NCBI RefSeq assembly: GCF_002414005.1
Contig: NZ_DHYG01000032.1
Location: forward strand, 1-24,121
Direction: 5' to 3'
DNA: 24,121 nt
DNA from: Psychrobacter sp. UBA5136
GTDB taxonomy: Bacteria > Pseudomonadota > Gammaproteobacteria > Pseudomonadales > Moraxellaceae
Made by a program: the position numbers and the translations under genes. Positions 1 to 7,547 of the stretch are shown in pieces. Within the stretch, counting starts at the first letter, position 1. Every line of letters begins with the position of its first letter. The notes below the pieces were generated by a model. That model did no database searches, was not told where the DNA came from, and saw only the letters and a program-made list of their open reading frames with translations.

Positions 1-31
1 CTAGTTATCTAGGACAGCCCCGTATTTCTAA

Positions 32-793
32 TTAAGCAAGCATACCACCATCAACCACAACCGTTGCGCCTGTGGTATAGCTTGAGGCGTCAGACACAAG
101 ATACAATACGGTGCCTGCCATCTCATCTGGATCGGCGACGCGCCCTAAAGGAATCGCATGTAGCGCCATTTTTAAGACTTTGTCATTGGTGGTTAACGCC
201 GAGGCAAACTTGGTATCGGTTAAACCTGGTAATAAGGCATTGACGCGGATGTTTAATGGCCCGCACTCTTTAGCAAAGGCTTTGGTCATGCTAATCACCG
301 CCGCCTTGGTGATTGAGTAAATGCCTTGCTTATCGCCCGCAACCAAGCCATTGACCGAAGCGGTATTTAAAATCACCCCGCCGCCCTGCTCGCGCATCAT
401 CTTACCAGCAGCCGTCGACATAAAGAAATAACCACGGATATTGACTTCAACAGTCTTATCAAAAGCGGCCAAATCAGTGTCTAAAATACGACCATAATAG
501 GGATTTGCTGCAGCATTATTGACTAAGATATCAATGCGACCAAACTCACTTTTGATATACTCAAAAACTGCCTCGATTTGCTCCATATCACCAACATGAC
601 AGGCAAAAGCGCTGGCGTTATGACCGTCAGCTTTGATGCTCTCAGCAACCGCTTGGCAGGCATCAATTTTACGGCTAGAGACAATCACGTGCGCGCCTCT
701 TGATGCCAATAAACGGGCGATAGATTCGCCAATACCGCGGCTTGCACCCGTAACCAAAGCAATCTTACCGGTTAAATCAAATAAATCTTTCAT
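32..793 (-). CDS. SDR family oxidoreductase (operon gene 3)
   Basis: Classical short-chain dehydrogenase/reductase of 253 residues, a usual length for the family. Numbering from the upstream ATG at 794-796, the cofactor motif TGASRGIG is at 16-23, NNAA at 93-96, Asn119, and the catalytic triad Ser147, Tyr160, Lys164 (YSITK). The Arg in the glycine motif and SR after beta strand 2 suggest NADP(H), which is inference. The C-terminus (VDGGMLA) is nearly the same as in the next SDR upstream. Two ATGs lie in tandem. AAGGAG sits only 2 nt before the first but 5 nt before the second, so the second is chosen. It is the last gene of an acyl-CoA dehydrogenase-SDR-SDR run, 183 bp after the previous gene. 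It probably oxidises or reduces a hydroxy/oxo group on a lipid-derived substrate, but the substrate cannot be read from sequence. Confidence 0.9.
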   Translation of the reverse strand: MKDLFDLTGKIALVTGASRGIGESIARLLASRGAHVIVSSRKIDACQAVAESIKADGHNASAFACHVGDMEQIEAVFEYIKSEFGRIDILVNNAAANPYYGRILDTDLAAFDKTVEVNIRGYFFMSTAAGKMMREQGGGVILNTASVNGLVAGDKQGIYSITKAAVISMTKAFAKECGPLNIRVNALLPGLTDTKFASALTTNDKVLKMALHAIPLGRVADPDEMAGTVLYLVSDASSYTTGATVVVDGGMLA

Positions 794-842
794 CATTACT
801 CCTTATATTTACCTATATTATTTATACATTTTAAATGTGTGG

Positions 843-916
843 CAGAGCTGGGAGGAATTTTTGCAGCCTCTGGAGTGCAAAGCACACAGCAAGCAAGAAA
901 ATTTTTACCAGCTCTG
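843..916. repeat. Structured intergenic repeat, copy B
   Basis: This lies in the 183-bp gap between the two SDR genes. Perfect 9-bp inverted arms CAGAGCTGG (843-851) and CCAGCTCTG (908-916) enclose about 56 bp, with a small GTGC-AAA-GCAC hairpin inside. Its core (858-899) matches a second copy at 4962-5002: TTTTT, GCAGC-TCTG, a short variable stretch, then ACAGCA-GCAAGAA. Shared order and spacing suggest a dispersed intergenic repeat. In an operon transcript it could fold and alter stability or expression of the downstream SDR. Confidence 0.5.
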
Positions 917-976
917 AGAAACTTAGCTTAGAAATTTAGATTAGAAAATTCATATCAATGGATTTAATAAAACGTA

Positions 977-1771
977 TTAAGCCAACATGCCACCATCAAG
1001 GGTAAAGGCATGACCATTCATAAAGCTGCTTTCATCGCTTGCCAGCCAAGCAATCGCGCCAGACACTTCATCGACATGCCCTAAACGGCGCATCGGACTG
1101 GCCTTGATGGTCGCTTGCTGGGCGCGCTCGTCCATGTTTGCCATGGTATTGCGTACCATCGGCGTATCAATAAAGCTTGGGCAAACGGCATTAAAACGAA
1201 TATTCACGCGGGCATATTCATGAGCCGCAGACTTAGTGAGACCCATGACGCCATGCTTTGCCGCGCTATAAGCGGATAATAGCGGCGCTGAACGCAAACC
1301 TGCGATAGACGCCACATTTATCACATGACCGCCGCCATTGGTCGCCATGCAAGCAACCGCAGCGCGCATACAATGCCAGACGCCTTTTAAATTAACCGCG
1401 ATATTACGGTCAAAATCCTCATCCTTTAGCTCATGCATTGGTGCAGGCCTGTGGTCAATGCCGGCATTATTTATCACCACATCAAGACCACCAAGCGTCT
1501 CCATGGCAAAGGCAAATAACGCACGCACCTCATCACCGCTGGTGACATCGACCTTTTTAAAGACGATACTATTGCCAGCATCTTGTCCTTGCTTGGCAAC
1601 GGCGGCGCCCATCTCTTCGGCCAAATCGCCAATGACGACTTTTGCGCCGCGACTGGCTAACAATAGCGCACTTGCTGCACCGATACCAGACGCGCCGCCG
1701 GTGATTAAAATACGTTTACCCGAGACGTTACTGGCGACGTCTGCTGCAACTCCATTCGTGTTTAGCGTCAT
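977..1771 (-). CDS. SDR family oxidoreductase (operon gene 2)
   Basis: Classical SDR of 264 residues with a polar N-terminal extension of about 17 residues. Motifs: TGGASGIG at 24-31, NNAG at 101-104, Asn127, Ser155, Tyr168 and Lys172 (YSAAK). Asp49 at the end of beta strand 2 suggests NAD(H) preference. The likely reaction is NAD-dependent oxidation of a secondary alcohol or hydroxyacyl group, with unknown substrate. The gene lies 74 bp after the acyl-CoA dehydrogenase on the same strand and is probably cotranscribed with it. A GGAAT-like weak ribosome site precedes the ATG at 1769-1771. It is only distantly similar to the other SDR of the operon, so the two probably act on different steps rather than being a recent duplication. 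Confidence 0.9.
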   Translation of the reverse strand: MTLNTNGVAADVASNVSGKRILITGGASGIGAASALLLASRGAKVVIGDLAEEMGAAVAKQGQDAGNSIVFKKVDVTSGDEVRALFAFAMETLGGLDVVINNAGIDHRPAPMHELKDEDFDRNIAVNLKGVWHCMRAAVACMATNGGGHVINVASIAGLRSAPLLSAYSAAKHGVMGLTKSAAHEYARVNIRFNAVCPSFIDTPMVRNTMANMDERAQQATIKASPMRRLGHVDEVSGAIAWLASDESSFMNGHAFTLDGGMLA

Positions 1772-1845
1772 ATTTATTCCTTTAGAAGAGTATTATTTTA
1801 TCTGTTATCACTGACTAAAAGCCGAACTCACTACTATCTGACTTT

Positions 1846-3651
1846 TTAAAACCACTCGGCTTGCATATTGGTACATACCGCATTGTCGTTATTTAGCAGC
1901 TCGATATCGCGATTGATTAGCGGCAATTCCCAATCGATAAAGTATTTTGCTGCTTGTATTTTGCCATGATAAAAGTTTTGCTTGTCAGCGTCCGATGTTG
2001 TGCTTAATAATTGTTCCGCTTTACTGGCTTGGCGAATCCAAATCCAACTGACCACGATAGAGGCAAAAATATTCATCAAGGCTTGCGCGTTCCCCGTCAG
2101 CGTAATGGCTTTTTCCGTTTGCAAGATTTTGCTTAAATGCACCAATACTTCATGTAAGTGAGCCATATAAGGCATCAGTTTGCCAGCAAGTTTCGCGGTT
2201 TCTGGTGTGCTGATATTTTCTAAATCTTGCGTAATTTCACGCTTTAAGATTTGAATACCAAGCCCGCCCTTTTGCCACAACTTACGAAATGACAAATCTA
2301 GTGCCTGTACGCCATTTGTACCCTCATGGATGGGGTTCAAACGATTGTCACGCCAAAACTGCTCGGCTTGATACTCACGCGTGTAGCCTGCGCCGCCCAA
2401 TACTTGAATGCCCAAATCATTGGCTTTTGGACCATATTCAGATGGCCATGCTTTGAGTACTGGGGTGAGAAGGTCTAACAATTCTGTCAGTTCATTTTTT
2501 AACGTTGCGTCTTCACAAGTATTGATACGGTCGATCAGATTTGAGCCATATAGACACAGTGAAATACCGCCCTCGCTATAGGCTTTTTGCGCAAGCAGCA
2601 TACGTTTGACATCACCATGCTGAATGATTGCCGTTGCCGCATCTTCAGGCTTATTATTCGGCGCAATTCTGCCTTGCGTTCTGTCTTTGGCATAATCAAG
2701 TGAATACTGATAACCGCGATAACCAATCATCGCTGCGCCAAAACCAACCGCAATGCGCGCCTCGTTCATCATTTTAAACATATAACGCAGGCCAAAATGT
2801 TCTTCCCCGATCAGGTAGCCGTGGCAATCACCCTCATCGCCAAAGCTTAGTGCCGTAGACGTCGCGCCGCGATAGCCAAGCTTATGAATAAGTCCGGTTA
2901 AATGTACGTCATTACGCTCGCCGACCGACAAATCATCATTTAAGCGATACTTTGGTACGGCAAATAGCGAGATGCCTTTGACCCCCGCAGGACCGCCTGG
3001 GACTTTGGCTAAGACCAGATGCACGATATTGTCAGACAATTCATGATCGCCCGCTGAGATATAAATCTTGCTGCCTTTGATACGATAAGTGCCGTCGTCT
3101 TGTTTGACAGCAGTGGTTTTGATATCGGCAAGCGATGAGCCAGCATGCGGCTCGGTTAATGCCATGGTGCCGGTAAATTCGCCCGTTAGCATGCGCGGCA
3201 TGAAGGCGTTTTTAATCTCGTCACTGGCAAAATGCGAGATGACATTAATGGCGGCCGTGGTCAAAAACGGATAAGCCGTCGTTGAGGGATTGGCTGCCAT
3301 AAAATAGCCTGCCACCGCGGTCATCACCGTTTCAGGTAATTGCATGCCGCCATCTTCAAAGCTATAACGACCGGCGATAAAACCCGACTCGCGAAACGCA
3401 TCAAAGGCGACTTTGACATCGTCTATCATGCTGACTTTTTTGCCGTCAAACTGCGGCTCGTTTTTATCCGCCACATGATTATGCGGCAAAAATAGCTGGG
3501 TCGCGATTTTATTGGCGGTATCTAACACCGCGTCAAAGGTTTCGCGGCTGTGTTCTGCAAACTTTGGATGCTGGGTTAACTTTTCCGTTCCCAATACATC
3601 ATATAATTGAAACGGTAACTCAAAATCATTGATAAGCGTATCTGCTGCCAT
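1846..3651 (-). CDS. Acyl-CoA dehydrogenase, long (about 600 aa) DmdC-like type
   Basis: FAD-dependent acyl-CoA dehydrogenase that introduces the alpha-beta double bond of an acyl-CoA, passing electrons to electron-transfer flavoprotein. At 601 residues it belongs to the long subfamily that includes 3-methylmercaptopropionyl-CoA dehydrogenase, not the 380-residue type. Visible elements are an N-terminal helical domain (about 40-155), the middle beta domain with MALTEPHAGSSLAD at 163-176, the C-terminal helical domain with the R-D-N-R segment at 434-437, and the catalytic glutamate Glu443 in IHEGTNG. An extra C-terminal domain spans about 470-600. Substrate length is not readable. It is the first gene of the operon with two SDRs and faces the divergent regulator at 3828. 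Start is the ATG at 3649-3651 with a weak GAGAA site. Confidence 0.92.
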   Translation of the reverse strand: MAADTLINDFELPFQLYDVLGTEKLTQHPKFAEHSRETFDAVLDTANKIATQLFLPHNHVADKNEPQFDGKKVSMIDDVKVAFDAFRESGFIAGRYSFEDGGMQLPETVMTAVAGYFMAANPSTTAYPFLTTAAINVISHFASDEIKNAFMPRMLTGEFTGTMALTEPHAGSSLADIKTTAVKQDDGTYRIKGSKIYISAGDHELSDNIVHLVLAKVPGGPAGVKGISLFAVPKYRLNDDLSVGERNDVHLTGLIHKLGYRGATSTALSFGDEGDCHGYLIGEEHFGLRYMFKMMNEARIAVGFGAAMIGYRGYQYSLDYAKDRTQGRIAPNNKPEDAATAIIQHGDVKRMLLAQKAYSEGGISLCLYGSNLIDRINTCEDATLKNELTELLDLLTPVLKAWPSEYGPKANDLGIQVLGGAGYTREYQAEQFWRDNRLNPIHEGTNGVQALDLSFRKLWQKGGLGIQILKREITQDLENISTPETAKLAGKLMPYMAHLHEVLVHLSKILQTEKAITLTGNAQALMNIFASIVVSWIWIRQASKAEQLLSTTSDADKQNFYHGKIQAAKYFIDWELPLINRDIELLNNDNAVCTNMQAEWF

Positions 3652-3717
3652 AGTATTCTCGTGAACAAATAAAATTTAGTGATGCAATGATATTAATCTA
3701 ATTTAAGGTCTTGCCGT

Positions 3718-3746
3718 ATTGTCATTTATGACATAATTATGGTCAA
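3718..3746 (-). promoter_or_regulatory. Likely promoter of the acyl-CoA dehydrogenase operon
   Basis: On the minus strand TTGACC (3746-3741) and GACAAT (3723-3718) are separated by exactly 17 bp, giving 5/6 and 4/6 matches to the sigma-70 consensus. The start point would fall about 60 nt before the ATG at 3651. The two palindromic sites of this gap overlap the -10 and -35 hexamers. Prediction only. Confidence 0.4.
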
Positions 3747-3754
3747 ATATGACA
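3721..3754. promoter_or_regulatory. Paired 13-bp operator-like sites, 21 bp apart
   Basis: GTCATTTATGACA at 3721-3733 and GTCAAATATGACA at 3742-3754 share 11 of 13 bases. Each is itself an inverted repeat (GTCAT-TT-ATGAC and GTCA-AATA-TGAC). Start-to-start spacing is 21 bp, two helical turns, the same as the direct-repeat half-sites of AraC-family regulators such as araI1/araI2. They lie between the acyl-CoA dehydrogenase operon and the divergent AraC-type regulator, so binding by that regulator is the simplest inference. A TetR-like dimer is an alternative because each site is a palindrome. Confidence 0.55.
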
Positions 3755-3827
3755 AATATAACGCGCTTGGTTAGAAAAATTTGGGCGCAAAACGCGATTT
3801 TTAACAACCGTTCGGAAAGGAAATTGG

Positions 3828-4856
3828 ATGTCTATACCCTACTTCACCCCCTTTAAAGTCATCATTGTCGGTTTCGATGGCGTGCTTGGCAGTGCTTTGA
3901 CAGGAGCGCTAGACTTGTTTTCCTTTACCGGAGTCAGTTGGCAGCGTTTTTTAGATGAGCCAGTAGAGCCAAGATTTAATGTGCAAATCGCCAGCCTCGG
4001 CGGCGTTGATATCAGGTGTAGCAATCGCTTAATCATGCAAGCGCATTGCGACATTGCTAAGGTGCTTGATTGCGATTTATTGTTAATTCCAACGATTGGC
4101 GACTCCATTGATAAAGTACTGAGCCAAAATAGCAAGTTAATTGCCCATATAAAAAGGCTAGCAAATACTAAAGCGGACATTGCTAGCAATTGCAGCGGCG
4201 CTTTTTTTTTGGCAAAAGCAGGCCTGCTCGATGGCAAAGTCGCCACCACCCACTGGGGCTATGCCAATAAATTTAAGGCAGACTATCCATTGGTTGATTT
4301 GCAAGAAAATCAGTTTGTGACTCAATCAAAAAGTGCTTCAAAAAATCAGTCAGGCAATATCTTTTGTGCGGCGGGCGGTAGCGCGTTTTATGACTTGGGA
4401 TTATTATTAATTGAGCGTTATTGCGGACGCGAGATTTCGACCCAAGTGGCGAAAACTCAGATTATCGATAGCAAACGCGGCAATCAAAATAGCTACACCA
4501 ATGTGTCTTTGCATAGGCCGCATTCAGACCCACTGGTCAAGCAAGTACAAGAATTTATTGAAGAAAATTTTAGACAACCTATGCAGGTAAGCCATCTGGC
4601 TACTATGGTTAATGTTACCCCGCGCACCTTAAATAGGCGCTTTCAAGCTTGCGTCGCCATGCGTCCGATTGAATATATCCAAGCGGTTAGAATTGAGCAG
4701 GCAAAGCGTCTGTTAGAATTGGGCGATGTGACGATAAAGTCACTCGCGGAACAAGTCGGCTACGATGATATCTCCTCATTTACGCGGCTGTTTAAACGCG
4801 CCACCGAGCTAACCCCGAAAGAATATCAAGAAAAATTTTCACGCTTGGCGATTTAA
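3828..4856 (+). CDS. GlxA-like transcriptional regulator (DJ-1/PfpI domain plus AraC HTH)
   Basis: Regulator of 342 residues. Residues about 8-210 form a class I glutamine amidotransferase-like (DJ-1/PfpI) domain with the nucleophile-elbow cysteine Cys122 in SNCSGAFFLAKAG, followed by TTHW at 140-143. Residues about 250-338 form an AraC-type double helix-turn-helix, with the second motif around IKSLAEQVGYDDISSFTRLFK. In known members (for example GbdR and CdhR of Pseudomonas) the first domain senses a metabolite and the protein activates catabolic genes. Here the likely target is the divergent acyl-CoA dehydrogenase operon. AAAGGA lies 6 nt before the ATG. A run of nine T at 4202-4210 just after the Cys122 codon is unusual. 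The effector is unknown. Confidence 0.88.
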   Translation: MSIPYFTPFKVIIVGFDGVLGSALTGALDLFSFTGVSWQRFLDEPVEPRFNVQIASLGGVDIRCSNRLIMQAHCDIAKVLDCDLLLIPTIGDSIDKVLSQNSKLIAHIKRLANTKADIASNCSGAFFLAKAGLLDGKVATTHWGYANKFKADYPLVDLQENQFVTQSKSASKNQSGNIFCAAGGSAFYDLGLLLIERYCGREISTQVAKTQIIDSKRGNQNSYTNVSLHRPHSDPLVKQVQEFIEENFRQPMQVSHLATMVNVTPRTLNRRFQACVAMRPIEYIQAVRIEQAKRLLELGDVTIKSLAEQVGYDDISSFTRLFKRATELTPKEYQEKFSRLAI

Positions 4857-4954
4857 CTTTATAGTATTTTAGGAATAATACGTTGCTGCAGCAGATTTAT
4901 CAGAGCAAAAACTTTATATAGTTAATTCGATATAAAAACGATACAGCAAGATGC

Positions 4955-5012
4955 AAAGTTGTTTTTCGCAGCATCTGTCGGCGTAGGTACAGCACGCAAG
5001 AAGAACAACTTT
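4955..5012. repeat. Structured intergenic repeat, copy A (possible bidirectional terminator)
   Basis: This lies between the convergent regulator and LD-carboxypeptidase genes. AAAGTTGTTTTTC (4955-4967) pairs with GAAGAACAACTTT (5000-5012), a 13-bp stem with one mismatch and a loop of about 32 nt. Its core (4962-5002) resembles copy B at 858-899. Its position between convergent genes, and the T-rich flanks of the stem, fit a role in ending both transcripts, but the loop is long for an intrinsic terminator. Confidence 0.5.
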
Positions 5013-5073
5013 TCATTGAGCGACTTGATAGCTGCGTATCTGATCTATTTGGATTCGACTATAGACCTAAACT

Positions 5074-6315
5074 TTATTGCCATAAGCCTTCGACACTAAT
5101 GGCATCGGCTTTAATCGTTGGATAATCACTAAACGCCAACTGATAGCCGCCCGCAGTATTGGCGCTAAGCTGACACCTCGCGCCGAGTGGAAAGCTGTGT
5201 TTTTGTCCAATATGACCAAAGCGCATACCGCTATAAATAGGCAATCCTGTCAGCTTGTGCAATTGGCGAATCACGGTGGCGACATCGTAACGCTTGTCAT
5301 AACTGTCCTCTCCGCTACCCGATAGCGCGCCAAATACAATCGCCTGCTGACCCTTAAACACTCCTGCTAAGTACAAATCATAGAGCATGCGCTCGATGCG
5401 GTAAGCTTGCTCGCCCACATCTTCTAAAAACACAATACCGCCAGCAATACGCGGTAAATACTCACTACCAGCCAGCGCCGATATCACGCTTAAATTGCCG
5501 CCCCAAATAGTACCCGTTAGAGTTTTTGGCTCAGAATTTGCCAAAATACTTGGTAAATTTGGACTGGTTAAAGACGCATCTGCTATATTGATGGTTAAAT
5601 TAGGATTGGTTAATGCTTCTACAAACTGTCGGCAGCTAACCTCATCGGGTTTGATTTTACCAAACTCGCTATAAAGCATCGGCGCAGCAAGCGAGCTCAT
5701 GCCACCTTTTGCCAGTAGCGCGCCCTGAATCGCCGTCACGTCACTAAAGCCTGCCAATATCGTACCGCGCTCCTTCATAATACGTCCAAGCGTTGCCCAG
5801 TCAACCATGGGCAATAAGCGCATGGCACCATAACCGCCGCGTACCCCAAGTAGCAGTTTAGGCGCTTTGATTGCACCGGTAGCAATGTTTTGCAGGTCAC
5901 TAGCACGCTGCGAATCCGTACCCGCAAAACGCAGATACTGGCGTTTGGTAACGGCAGGATTTTCCACTTTAAAACCCGCACAAGCTAAACGCTCTAACGC
6001 CAATTCATTACGCTCGTCACTACCACCGACATTGGAGCTGGCAAAAAGCCGCGTCTCAATACTTGCTGTGATACATTTTGAATTTGCTTGCTGCGTTTCA
6101 GAACCATCAGAAAGCAGGGTTTGTGCTGCCGTATTTTTATCCATCACAGCAACCGGCAAATCATCTTTGGTAAGCTTTGTGCCGCTATTTTGTACAATAG
6201 TATTAGCAGCCAGCGCCCGAGTGATACTTTGGGTGGCCAGCAATCCTGCTCCGACACTAAAGCCAACTTGACGTAAAAACTGGCGACGATTTAGCTCGGT
6301 TGATATTTTGGTCAT
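5074..6315 (-). CDS. Tat-exported LD-carboxypeptidase family protein (peptidase S66)
   Basis: Serine peptidase of the LdcA/MccF family. LdcA removes the terminal D-alanine from murein tetrapeptides during cell-wall recycling, and MccF relatives cleave microcin C-type conjugates. The 413 residues exceed the usual 300-350. Residues 10-37 form a twin-arginine signal (RRQFLR, then a hydrophobic stretch ending ALA), pointing to export of a folded protein. The family triad is visible: Ser191 in GFSDVT, Glu298 in LEDVGE, His368 in RFGHIG, with GVRGGYG at 157-163 and WGGNLS at 271-276. Residues about 38-90 are a low-complexity insert before the N-terminal nucleophile domain. Typical LdcA is cytoplasmic, so a Tat-exported form could act on periplasmic murein. 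It is transcribed convergently with the regulator. Confidence 0.85.
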   Translation of the reverse strand: MTKISTELNRRQFLRQVGFSVGAGLLATQSITRALAANTIVQNSGTKLTKDDLPVAVMDKNTAAQTLLSDGSETQQANSKCITASIETRLFASSNVGGSDERNELALERLACAGFKVENPAVTKRQYLRFAGTDSQRASDLQNIATGAIKAPKLLLGVRGGYGAMRLLPMVDWATLGRIMKERGTILAGFSDVTAIQGALLAKGGMSSLAAPMLYSEFGKIKPDEVSCRQFVEALTNPNLTINIADASLTSPNLPSILANSEPKTLTGTIWGGNLSVISALAGSEYLPRIAGGIVFLEDVGEQAYRIERMLYDLYLAGVFKGQQAIVFGALSGSGEDSYDKRYDVATVIRQLHKLTGLPIYSGMRFGHIGQKHSFPLGARCQLSANTAGGYQLAFSDYPTIKADAISVEGLWQ

Positions 6316-6518
6316 TATGCTACCTTTTGTGGCTTTTAATTAACGCTTAATTGCTGCTTATTTGGGGCGTTTTTTAATAAGAGTGGCTAAAATAGATGGC
6401 GTATTATAACGCAGATGAAGACAGGATTTAGCGCTCAGCCAGTTTAAAACGGTTGAGGTCAGCGCAATGTATCATGCTTATAGACAACAAAACGATACAG
6501 ATTTGCTTATCGTCTTAT

Positions 6519-6547
6519 TTGGCTGCAGACGCGACTCTTGCTATAGT
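6519..6547 (+). promoter_or_regulatory. Likely promoter of the DUF1232 gene
   Basis: TTGGCT (6519-6524) and TATAGT (6542-6547) are separated by exactly 17 bp, about 50 bp upstream of the ATG at 6599. This is a good sigma-70 match in the divergent gap between the LD-carboxypeptidase and DUF1232 genes. Confidence 0.45.
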
Positions 6548-6598
6548 AAAAAGCGTTGAACGACAAACAATAATTATTGCTATAAAAGGATTATAAAT

Positions 6599-7051
6599 AT
6601 GGCTGATAAAGAAAACGCAAAAGAAAAAGACAATAAAAGTCTGATGGATAGTATTAAAGTTATCTTGGGTAAAGAAGACAAAATAAATGACCAAGTGGGA
6701 AAAGGACAAGGTCTTGAGAGTTATGCCGATGATTTACTCTTGCTAGTGAGCTTAGTAAAAGACTATTACCAAGGCAACTATCGCAATATTCCCTATAAAA
6801 CCATTTCAGCGGCCGTGGTTGGACTGCTCTATGTCCTAAACCCCATCGATATCATTCCTGACTTTATCCCCTTTATCGGACATATCGATGATGCCTTGGT
6901 ACTAAGATTTTGTCTTAAACTGATGGAAAAAGATTTGCTTAAGTACAAAAACTGGAAAGACAAGCAGACCGCTGCTAAAGAAGAAACGACAAAATCTAAC
7001 GATAAAAAGATAGAGGATAAAAGTAAAAGCTTAAAGAAAACAGATAAATAA
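6599..7051 (+). CDS. DUF1232 (YkvA-like) protein
   Basis: Protein of 150 residues. The hallmark of the DUF1232 family is clear at about 75-105: a hydrophobic stretch containing LLYVLNPIDIIPD followed by FIPFIGHIDDALV. The family is short, probably membrane-associated and of unknown biochemical role. The N-terminus (1-35) is charged. The C-terminus (about 118-150) is lysine-rich with repeated K/E/D, probably unstructured. AAAGGA lies 9 nt before the ATG. A strong terminator follows 20 nt after the stop. The gene is monocistronic, divergent from the LD-carboxypeptidase and convergent with the small membrane protein gene. Confidence 0.85.
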   Translation: MADKENAKEKDNKSLMDSIKVILGKEDKINDQVGKGQGLESYADDLLLLVSLVKDYYQGNYRNIPYKTISAAVVGLLYVLNPIDIIPDFIPFIGHIDDALVLRFCLKLMEKDLLKYKNWKDKQTAAKEETTKSNDKKIEDKSKSLKKTDK

Positions 7052-7070
7052 TCTGGCAAGTAGTCACATT

Positions 7071-7109
7071 AAAAACACGGTCAATGAGGCATGCACTGAC
7101 CGTGTTTTT
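7071..7109. terminator. Bidirectional intrinsic terminator
   Basis: AAAAACACGGTCA (7071-7083) and TGACCGTGTTTTT (7097-7109) form a perfect 13-bp stem with a 13-nt loop. A/T runs on both sides allow it to serve the DUF1232 gene on plus and the convergent membrane-protein gene on minus. Confidence 0.85.
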
Positions 7110-7169
7110 ATATACCACTAAAACATAAACCCTTTACCCTATTTATGCTTTTACCTTTTTGCAAATTGA

Positions 7170-7475
7170 TTAATTCGGCACATCGTAGCTGGGCTTTTCT
7201 GGATTCAAACCAAACGAGTATACAAAAGTACCGACGAGGCTATTGACAATAATAAAAGGCCAATCAAGGGTGACATGACCGAGTAGGTAGCGTCCAATCA
7301 GCCATGAGACAATCAGCATAATGATAAAAAATGCGCCCAAATATCCTAAGATAGCTGGATGCTTGAGACTATAAGGCTGCTCAGGTTTTGGCTGTTTATC
7401 AAGAATATAGGTTCTTACCGCCCAACCGGCCGCATAACAAAACCCGCCTAACACCACATAACTAAAAAAATTCAT
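7170..7475 (-). CDS. Small membrane protein, unknown function
   Basis: Protein of 101 residues that I do not recognise. Three hydrophobic segments are visible at about 3-22, 43-65 and 72-92, separated by a polar loop KQPKPEQPYSLKHP (about 27-40). It is most likely an inner-membrane protein. The ATG at 7473-7475 is preceded by GAGG about 10 nt upstream. The terminator at 7071-7109 can end its transcript. It lies 72 bp downstream of the lipoprotein gene on the same strand and may be cotranscribed with it. No enzymatic motif is visible. Confidence 0.7.
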   Translation of the reverse strand: MNFFSYVVLGGFCYAAGWAVRTYILDKQPKPEQPYSLKHPAILGYLGAFFIIMLIVSWLIGRYLLGHVTLDWPFIIVNSLVGTFVYSFGLNPEKPSYDVPN

Positions 7476-7547
7476 ATTGCCCGCCTCTAATGAGATGGTT
7501 ATTTATAATAAATACTGCTTTATAAGGACTTTTTAAACACTGTCATT

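Noticed and set aside
1338..1814. 158-residue plus-strand frame opposite the second SDR
   Set aside because: Antisense shadow with no ribosome site or family resemblance.
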